Assembly (NCBI GenBank): GCA_016867115.1
Contig: VGKG01000012.1
Coordinates: 1-34,852 of the forward strand
Source: Candidatus Omnitrophota bacterium
Lineage (GTDB): Bacteria > Omnitrophota > Gorgyraeia > Gygaellales > Profunditerraquicolaceae
Length of the DNA: 34,852 nt
Direction: 5' to 3'
This document shows, one piece after another, positions 22,713 to 31,000 of the stretch. Every line of letters starts with the position of its first letter. Positions within the stretch are counted from its first letter, which is position 1. Both the position numbers and the translations under genes were made by a program. The notes under the pieces are model-generated. The model was not told the origin of the DNA. It was given only the letters and a program-made list of their open reading frames with translations, and made no database searches.

Positions 22713-24020
22713 TTATGGTAACTTTCTCTTAGCTAATTCCCGTTCCTTGATTTTCTGAACCTCTCGAGCTACCTGTTCCGGAGTCTTCTCGCCGATGATG
22801 ATCGCCTGGATCCCTTTATCCCGGGCATCGATGACCGTGGAGAACTCAGAGACCTCCCAGGCATTCGGATGCGTGGCATTTTCCATGCCTTTGAAAAACT
22901 GGGCCAGCTGCCCGGGGATCTGTCCTAAGCAATCCTTATTGGCAGGCAGGTTATTCGTAGCTTCGGCAAGATACGCCTGCTGGTCGCGGTCAGTCAGCCA
23001 CTCTAAAAACTTAACCGCCTCCATCTTGTTCTTGGCGGCGGCATTCACCATGAAGGACGAGCCGGCACCCCCCCAGATCGCCATCGGGTATTTATCCGAG
23101 GCCTTCGGCGGAAGCATGACCTCGTAATTTAATCCGGGATTCATTCCGCGGTAGACATTCACGCACCAGGAGCCGTTAAAGGCAAAGACCGCTTTGCCGT
23201 TGGCAAAGAGCTGCTCTGCGGTCTTGTTGATCATGGTCACCAGGCCCCTGGCAAGGATTCCCGAATCCTGCAGCTCCTTAAACAGGGCAAAGACCCGGAT
23301 CCAGTCAGGGTCGGTGTAAGGGACTTCACCCTTAAAAGTCGCGATGACCTTATCCTTGCCCATGATGTTAAAGGCGTAATTAGTAAAGAAGCAATCTACC
23401 ATCCAGGTCTCGCCCCATCCGGAGACCAGGCCCTGCATATTCATTGCAGCGATCTTCTTACCTATATCCAGTAATCCGGTGAAAGTATGCGGCGGCCTTT
23501 GGGGATCAAGGCCTAATTGTTTGAATAAATCCTTATTATAGATTATCTGAATGGTGGTGATGTCTATGGGGACCCCGTATATGCCGGGGGCGACTCCGTA
23601 GCTGTTGCCCAAAGTAAACTCATTGACCGCCAGGGCTTTGGGAAAGAAAGCGCTCCTCCAGGAAGCATTATCTGCTTCCATGTAAGGAGTCAGGTCAAGG
23701 ACATAACCTGCCTTGACAAAAGAGGCAAAATCCCGCTTTTCGCCGAGGATCCCGAAGATGTCGGGGAGATTCGCGCCTTGTGCCGCAGCGCGCACCTTTT
23801 GTGAATATATATCGGAGGGAGCGTAAAGTTCAAAATTTACTTTTATGCTCGGGTCTATTGCTTCATATCTCCTGGCGAGCTCCTGGAATACCGGATCCCT
23901 GTCAGTCATCCAGTGCCAGACAGTGATAGTAACCTTACCCGGCTCTTTTTTCGGGCTGCACCCCGAAGCAAAAAGCGCGGTAAATAAGCTTAAAAAGATG
24001 ATCGTGCAAGTGCGGTTCAA
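22713..24020 (-). CDS. Sugar-binding lipoprotein of ABC importer (solute-binding family 1)
   Basis: 435 aa from a TTG at 24020, supported by AAGGAAGG 9 nt upstream and by a good lipoprotein signal peptide with lipobox FASGC (C21). The mature protein is a family 1 extracellular solute-binding protein: 'VTITVWHWMTDRDPVFQELARRYEAIDPSIKVNFE', 'LPDIFGILGEKRDFASFVKAGYVLDLT', 'TIQIIYNKDLFKQLGL' and 'FNGSWCVNVYR'. It should capture a sugar or oligosaccharide at the outer face of the inner membrane and pass it to the two permeases. It heads the importer operon and has its own promoter. The ligand is unknown. Confidence 0.92.
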   Translation of the reverse strand: MNRTCTIIFLSLFTALFASGCSPKKEPGKVTITVWHWMTDRDPVFQELARRYEAIDPSIKVNFELYAPSDIYSQKVRAAAQGANLPDIFGILGEKRDFASFVKAGYVLDLTPYMEADNASWRSAFFPKALAVNEFTLGNSYGVAPGIYGVPIDITTIQIIYNKDLFKQLGLDPQRPPHTFTGLLDIGKKIAAMNMQGLVSGWGETWMVDCFFTNYAFNIMGKDKVIATFKGEVPYTDPDWIRVFALFKELQDSGILARGLVTMINKTAEQLFANGKAVFAFNGSWCVNVYRGMNPGLNYEVMLPPKASDKYPMAIWGGAGSSFMVNAAAKNKMEAVKFLEWLTDRDQQAYLAEATNNLPANKDCLGQIPGQLAQFFKGMENATHPNAWEVSEFSTVIDARDKGIQAIIIGEKTPEQVAREVQKIKERELAKRKLP

Positions 24021-24081
24021 GAGTATGAACCTTCCTTTTTGATGGAAAAAACGCCTTAACCCCCTTAAGAAACAATACTAA

Positions 24082-24110
24082 AATCTAACATAAGTTCAAA
24101 GGGCGGTCAA
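24082..24110 (-). promoter_or_regulatory. Promoter for ABC sugar importer operon
   Basis: On the minus strand TTGACC (24105-24110) is followed after 17 bp by TAGATT (24082-24087), which has an extended -10 TGT. The lipoprotein gene starts about 60 nt downstream of the -10. Confidence 0.6.
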
Positions 24111-24122
24111 GGTATTTAATGA

Positions 24123-24253
24123 GGCCACAACTTACGGAATGAGCGCCTGCAAGCCGGCAGCCAAGAAGCGAATGAACGTAAGTTGTGTGGCCGAATTAAT
24201 CCCGCGAGTACACCAAAATTACGGAACGGAATTTTGGTGTGATTACGAGCGGG
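24123..24253. repeat. Two adjacent inverted repeats, REP/MITE-like
   Basis: Most of the 261-bp spacer between the PilZ and lipoprotein genes is made of two hairpin-forming units. Unit one (24123-24192) has GGCCACAACTTACG facing CGTAAGTTGTGTGGCC around a 40-nt centre with an inner CTGC/GCAG stem. Unit two (24201-24253) has a perfect 11-bp stem ACACCAAAATT/AATTTTGGTGT (24210-24220 and 24230-24240), flanked by CCCGC/GCGGG. Neither is followed by a T-run on either strand, so they are not typical intrinsic terminators. A small transposon remnant or REP-like element is possible. Confidence 0.6.
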
Positions 24254-24281
24254 AATACTATGTAATAGGCAATAACTCATC

Positions 24282-24986
24282 TTAGCCTGCCCTTAACACG
24301 CGCGAAAGCCCCATAAAATCCGCTTTTTCCAGGTTTACGCCGATGCGGTACTTTCCCGGCTCTACCTGCCTGGACCAGACGACTTCGCCCCGGGTGTAGA
24401 GCGCATCCGCCTTGTCCGGGATCTCCAGCCACATCTCAAGAGATGTGCCGCGGCCAAGCTCTTCCTTTGCCGTGAAGCCTATCCCCTTGGCGCTGATGTC
24501 ATTGGCAAACCCCCTGCCTTCGCGGTGCTCCTTTGAATCAATGAACCTGACCGGGAACTTCGCCACGAATCTGGAAAAGACTCTTCTGTCTTCCATTGGT
24601 ATACCTCCTTTCTCCTCTTTTCCCAAAGTTATCCCCTGCCACCACTGTTTGTTCAGCTCCTGCGGAAAATCCTGGCGCATAAACTTATACAGCCTCTCCT
24701 TGTCCGGGTCTGCTATGCGCGTAAAATAGAGGCCGTAGATGTTATGTCCGTCCACCGCCTTTTCCCAGGCTACCCAGCACTCCACATGCAGGGTGAAATC
24801 ATCGGTCAAAGCAAGGGCTAAGTTGAAGAACTTATCCGCCGGCAATTTGGTGGAGAGCGCGATCTGCATCCCCTTGAAGTTCAGGTCCTGCAGCTTGCAG
24901 GGGATAAAACTCTCAGCACCCTTAAGCCTTAGCTTGGTCTGCCTTCCCAGCTGCCACCGAAAAGCATTTCTGCGTTCAGGCGTCAT
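24282..24986 (-). CDS. Tandem PilZ-domain protein (c-di-GMP effector candidate)
   Basis: 234 aa with two PilZ domains, the fold that binds cyclic di-GMP. Domain one has R5R6xxxR10 and D34-x-N36-x-x-G39, where Asn replaces the usual Ser. Domain two has R134R135xxxR139 and the canonical D163-x-S165-x-x-G168, so it should bind best. It follows the giant gene by 32 bp with GGAGGAG before the ATG, so it is probably co-transcribed with it. A second strong ribosome binding site inside the gene could yield the C-terminal PilZ domain alone. No output domain is attached, so it probably acts by protein contact. Confidence 0.88.
   Translation of the reverse strand: MTPERRNAFRWQLGRQTKLRLKGAESFIPCKLQDLNFKGMQIALSTKLPADKFFNLALALTDDFTLHVECWVAWEKAVDGHNIYGLYFTRIADPDKERLYKFMRQDFPQELNKQWWQGITLGKEEKGGIPMEDRRVFSRFVAKFPVRFIDSKEHREGRGFANDISAKGIGFTAKEELGRGTSLEMWLEIPDKADALYTRGEVVWSRQVEPGKYRIGVNLEKADFMGLSRVLRAG
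24594..24610 (-). promoter_or_regulatory. Internal ribosome binding site and ATG within the PilZ gene
   Basis: On the minus strand a perfect AAGGAGG (24604-24610) lies 7 nt before the in-frame ATG of Met131 (24594-24596). This position is the exact start of the second PilZ domain (MEDRRVFSRF), giving a possible 104-105 aa product. Confidence 0.6.
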
Positions 24987-25018
24987 CTGCTCCTCCTCTC
25001 TCTTCTGCTCCGTTAAAA

Positions 25019-28000
25019 TTACCTCAGTGTTTTAATATATTCTTCAAGTCCGATCGTCACCTGCGCGACCGAATCGTTTTCTCCGGGAACCATCGTTATC
25101 CCGGGTTTACCCGCTAACGCACCGGCGAATGCCTGGCTGTCTTTGGGGCTAAGGATGCTATTTACTCCGCTTCCTCCGATGATGTATCTTTTATAATGGT
25201 TTGCGTGTAAATGCTCGATCAGGCGGTTACGCAGTCTTGTGCCTATCCCGTCGCGCCGCCTGCTTGCCGCTACATAGATACCGTCACCGTGGATTTCCTC
25301 GTCGGAGACTCTGACAAACGAAACTAACGCGACTGCGCGGCCGTTTTCATAGGCAATCAGCGCATCGTGCCCGGGCCTCTGCCAGTATTCATCATCCCAA
25401 CCCTGCCAGAACCCGCGCTCCTTCTGCGCCTCTAAGACCAAAAGCGCCACACCTGAATCGTAAAGTCTATCCCGATCAAGCTCTGACGCAAACTCAAATA
25501 CTGAATTCGCCGCGATTACCATTCCCCGGTTAGTCGGATACCGGTGCGGAAAGGCATCCTCAACGCGCAATCTTGCCTTGCCGGCCAAAATATTTGCCCG
25601 CTGGTGGGCAGTGTCCGAATCTACGATCAGATGCGCCTTAAAAGCAAGGAACTCGCCTGCTTCATGGTAAAGGGGTGCGCCCTCTTCAAGGAGCTCATCT
25701 TCGGCTTCGATGATAAGCGTCCGGTCATTCAACCTGACGAGCCTGCCGCCGTTATATTCTGCGAGGCTCCCTTTTTCGACGACATGCAGGGAAACACGGT
25801 AAGTTATGCCTTGGTAATCAATAACCAGGGTCTTCTGTTTAGCCGGCCCCAAGGTAACATGCCTGCCGATAAACTTATTATTGCAGCTTGCCGCCACGAT
25901 TACTACGATCTTGTCTTTTGCAATGATCAGGGAGTTGTCGCCGAAATAAGAATACGTGCATTCGCTTGAACTGACATATTTATCTGAATAAGGGTTGAGC
26001 ATGACCATGCCGGCTTCGGGCACGACGCTATCCACGATCATGGTCCTGGTCCTGCCCCTTATGAATCGGCCTGTCTCGGCATTCCTTATGGACCTGGTAA
26101 AGAGTACGATCTGGCCCTTCTTGAGCTGGTCAATCGTCTTTACGGTGAACTTACGTTTGTTTAATGCCATAGTCGCTTCTACGTCCATAATAAAGTTTGT
26201 CCCGAACCTTGCCGTATAATCCTCGTCGAGCCTGACAAAGACTGCCCTACCTGTTGCCTCAATTACCCTGAGCAGCTTGATTACATTTTCAAAGATATTT
26301 GCCGTCACTGAATCCGGATCTGATTCGGCGGCTAACAGTGAAGCGACAGTTCTGTCCGTGGACGATAGCATAGCCGCAAGATTCCCTATGCCCATTAATG
26401 TATTCGCTATATCTACCTTAATAAAACTCTTTCTCTTCTTGGAAGCGGTGCCTCTAAGTTCCTGAATTATTATGGCGGGTTCTATCTGGATCGAATATCC
26501 GATAGTCCCGAGGGCGGAATTTTTATCGCCGCATAAATATTTTTTGATATCGGCCTGCAGCCCCCTGCACAGGGCTTCAAGTTTCCCCCCCTCAGAAATC
26601 CTTATCGTCTGAAAAATCTCTTTTCTTCCTTGCGCCAGCACATCTATTACCCGAAGCAGGACCTTTCTCTCTTCCTCGCCCAGAGAAACTGTCTTCCTTT
26701 CTCCGGCTTTCAGGCTAAAACATGCCTGCGCAAAGGCTTCATTATCTTTATCTTTGCTCTGGGGGTAGGCGATGACGCGGGCTTCATGAATTATAGTCAG
26801 GAGGAGTTCATTGCGGGAGGCGGTTGAATCAAGGTAGAGGATATTGTTGCGGAAGGTGCCGTAGATATAGGTAAAGCTCCCGGCGCGGATCTCGATAGAA
26901 TGGCGCAGCCTCTCTATAGCAGCAGCTACCCGGGGGTCATTATCTCTACTAAGCCCTATTGCTTCTTCAAGAATTATATCCCACATGGTTGCCTCTACCG
27001 GAAGCCGCTTACTCGCCTTATTCAGGTCTTCTCTGATCTGCTCTTCAGTCGGATTCATGCCCGGCTTTGCGCGGTGAGGATCGGCACTCTTTGACCACCC
27101 GTGGATACATTCCCATATTCCCGGGATGGGCCTTTTGGCGTTCAAAAAGGCGTAAGCGACCATGTCTTCAGGGACCGAGCGCATTGCGATCAGGATAAGC
27201 ATCGTAGTAGGCATAATAACTTCTGCCGCACAAAGCCCATATAGGATGAGATTAGTAAAGAAGTAATAAATCGCCATGTAGATAAATAGTCTGTTCAGTT
27301 TCTTAAGCTGCTCTTTTATATTATAGAGGTTGCGGATGCCGCCATCTTTTCTGCTGGTCAGGTAAGGCAGGAACATATACTCAAATGCAACCAGGTAGGA
27401 AGAACAGATAAGCAGCAGGCTTTTTAAGACAATATTCCCGGTGCAAAGATTTATTAGATAGAGCAGCCCGGCGTATTGCGCCCAGCTGAATACGCCGTAG
27501 ATAAACATGAGCAGTGTCTGCTTAAAAGAATAGCCTGGACGGTCGGATACGTACTGGCTGATAAAATCTATCAACATTCCTATAACGGAGCTTGCAAGAA
27601 CCGCCACCGCCCAACCGGCGAAGGACGCAAGAAACATGGAGCTTTGATCGGAAAATATGCTAAAGGCCAGAGAAACAACTATGCCGAATACGGCAAGCGG
27701 GACCATCCGGACGATACGCTTCTTTAAGGAGGATGACTTGGGAAAAAGTTTAAAATCCCTATCCGGACGAGAAACGCTCTCTTTATCGGGAGTCCTGCCG
27801 GTCAAAGTAAAAATTTGCCTGGAGATATGCTTCTGGCTGTCTAAACGTTCAACCGCAACCTCCCCGCTTCCCGGATCGAAATAAAGAGTCCTTGAATAAT
27901 TGTTCCCTAAATCTTCTGCTACACAGGGTATATTATATTTCTGCAATGTTGTCTTTGCGGCCTGGATATTCATGCCCCCAACGCAGGTTGCACCGGTAGT

Positions 28001-31000
28001 TGCGCCGGAAATCCCGGCGACTAAGTTACCGACCTCGCAACCCTTTTCCCGCATTTCCTTAACCATAGCCGGAATCGCGCAATCCACAAACTTCAGGAAA
28101 TCCTCTTTATCTTCATCGCAATCACATAATTCAATGCTCGGCAACATAGCATGGGCCAAGCCGCCCGTCTTTTTGACGGGGTCATACAGGGCAATCCCCA
28201 GGTACGGACCCAACGCATAGGTGACAAGGATATCCGGGGAGGACGCAACTTTCATCTTTCCCATATATACTGTTATATTGTTTAGCCCGTCATTAGAACT
28301 GTGCGAAGCCGCCGCTTTTCCTGTATCGGCCGTAGCCACGGCCAAGATGCCTGCGTTAGGCTTACCTGCGGTTGCCGCATCAAATACCGCCAAGTTAATT
28401 TGGGCGTGTCTATCACCGGCGCTTATGATCCCCTCTTCCCTGATTAACCTGACAAGACGCTGAAGATTTGCCGAATCCCTGATCTGCGCTCTGATGTAAT
28501 CACATTTATCTTTATATGCCTTCTCGCATCTTGACCAGCTTCTACGTAAATATTCTCTGTCCTCGCCGGTCATCGGCCTTAAAGAACCGCAAACCACATC
28601 TATAACTCCATCCTTATGCCAGTTCAGCCACTCCTCGAAACTAATGCGCTCGCCGTTTTCTTTAGTCTTCTCCATTTCCTCTTCAAGCGATCTCCGCTCA
28701 ATAAAATCCCGTAACGCCTTCCTTCTCGCTTGCCGCTCAAGATCCGGAAGGCATTTTTCTTTATAAGCCTCCCAGAGTTTGCGGAACTCAGGATACACCG
28801 ACGAGCGCAGGGCAAGGGGCATCGTTTTTTCAGAACTAATACACGGTCTTATGCTACGAGTAGCCATAGCCGAAAGATGTTTATTTGAAAACATCCCGAA
28901 GCAAAGGGGCAAAGATACTCTTATATCAAAGTTTCCTTTAAGGCAGAACAAGGCTCCGCCGACACACCCTAATCCCGGCCCTATAGCCTCCACAATCCTC
29001 CCGTCGTCAAGGAACCTTGTTTTTTCTCCACCGAAGGGAGAGATCGTTTTTACTCCCAATTCACGCAGCATGCTGGTCACTGGCCCCCAGGAATAACCTT
29101 CCTTCAGACAGGGAAATGGTTCGCCGATAGCTGATGGGATATCAATGAGCACTGCCTCTGTTTCTGTCTCCCTCAATCTTTCATAATTCCCTCCCAAAAT
29201 GAATATAACTCCACAAGCATCCCTTAAATACCTCTTGATATCCTCAAAGTAAATACCCGCGGCTTCAAGGTCATTCTTAAAAATAGAGTCCCTGTCATCT
29301 TCCTGAAAGACTTTTCCCGGATGGACAAAGAACGCGGCCGTGCCTTTATCCCTGGCAATCATTCCGGAAAGTATCTCTTTATACTTATGGATATCCTGCC
29401 AGGCAATCACCCGCGCAAAGGAAAAATAATACATACCCGAGCCATCGTCACGCGGATTGTCACATTTAAAACCGAACCGCAAAGCCAGTTTCGCAGTGGC
29501 AGTGTGGTCGACGCCTTTTTCAAAATAGGTCACTCCTCTCCTTTGCATATCCTGCATCATCAAAGCCCATAATGCCGAACCTATCTTGCGGCGTTGAAAA
29601 TCTCTTTTCACCGCGATCTCGCGGATAATCGCCTTGTTGCCTGTCTGTTCAGCCCAGATATATCCGAGTACAACTTTATCTTCGGCATAAACCAATATCT
29701 GGCTTCCGTATGCCTTGCCCCGCTCAATGATGCCCCTGTACGCTTGCGGCATGCCTTCGGAATATTCATTGCTCTCCTCTAACAGACACATGGCTAACCT
29801 TGTTATGCCCTCTTCATCGCCTGGCTGCGCAGGCCGGATATTCTGCAATACCTGCGCGGGCAATTCGTATTCTTCTCCATAAAGCCTGATTTTTTCCTGT
29901 CCGTCGGGCGGATGCACGCGGGGCTTTGCGCGGTGGGGATCGGCAGGAACGGCCTCTCTGCTTAATAAGATCGCTGCTCCCGTAAGTTTACCGTATTCTA
30001 CCTTCGGCTCAAGGCCGGCCAGCGTTACTTCTCCCTGAACTGGATTGACCCGGATCATCTGTTTGCGCCTTTTTATCCAGTAATCAAGAGGGCCGCCCGG
30101 GCGGAAATCGTTCCAGTCCAGGCAAAGAATATCGCAATTGGCTGCCTGGCTACCCTCTGCAGGGCGTTCTTCAAACCTGGCTAAAGCGAACAAGACCCTG
30201 TCGCAAGCTAAAATCATATACCTGCCGTTTTTTGTCCGCTCAGAACCGCCGGCAAAGACTCCATCGAGCTTTGCCTTGTCAGAGGCTTCCGGATCAAGAT
30301 AGCATTCGGCGATAAGCGGGCGGTGCGGGGCATATTCCGATATGTCTTTAACCGGGACAATGATCCTCTCGTCGCAGGAAGGCGGACGCATATCGCGGTA
30401 TTTTCCGGGGTCCTCAAGAACTCCTCCGTCAGGCAGGATGCTAAGGGAAAGGTCGAATTTCCGGCCGAAAAACTCTTCAAATACCCGATAAACCACCGGC
30501 TCGGCTCTCTGCCAGAACTCTACGCTCGTATCCAATACGAGGTCATAGTAGAACTTGAGAGAATCCGGGTATTCCTGTTTTGTTTCTTGCAGGCGCAAGC
30601 GGACTTCTCTTGTTTTGCAGCCGTCGATTTCGCAAAATATCCACTGCCGGGTCTGAGGGTCAGCCGCAACATGGATACGGATATCAAAATCTTCCGGCCT
30701 GATATCTGTCTCCTGGCAGATCTTAAAAAGCTCAAAACCTTCCGCCAGAACTACCCTTACGTCACGGGCCTGCCTTAGGCTATTAATATCATAGCCCATC
30801 CTCCTCCAGTCCCAACCCTCTTTTTGAACTAACTCGCAATCAAGAAACATCCCTTCTTCGTAATAATTATCAGCATTGATCACCTTGCGGCTGAGATCTT
30901 TATGTAATTCGCGGTTCAGGGCTTCAGTAATGGTGGTCTTGAAGACATGCTTATCGCCGTCGATCCCTACAAGAATTACGCCTTTTTTACGGCTGGCTGC

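Noticed and set aside
24123-24253. Intrinsic terminator for the PilZ gene
   Set aside because: Both hairpins lack a T-run on either strand, so they are described as inverted repeats instead.
24021-24281. tRNA or small RNA gene in the largest intergenic spacer
   Set aside because: No cloverleaf, T-loop or CCA pattern was found; only a promoter and inverted repeats are seen.
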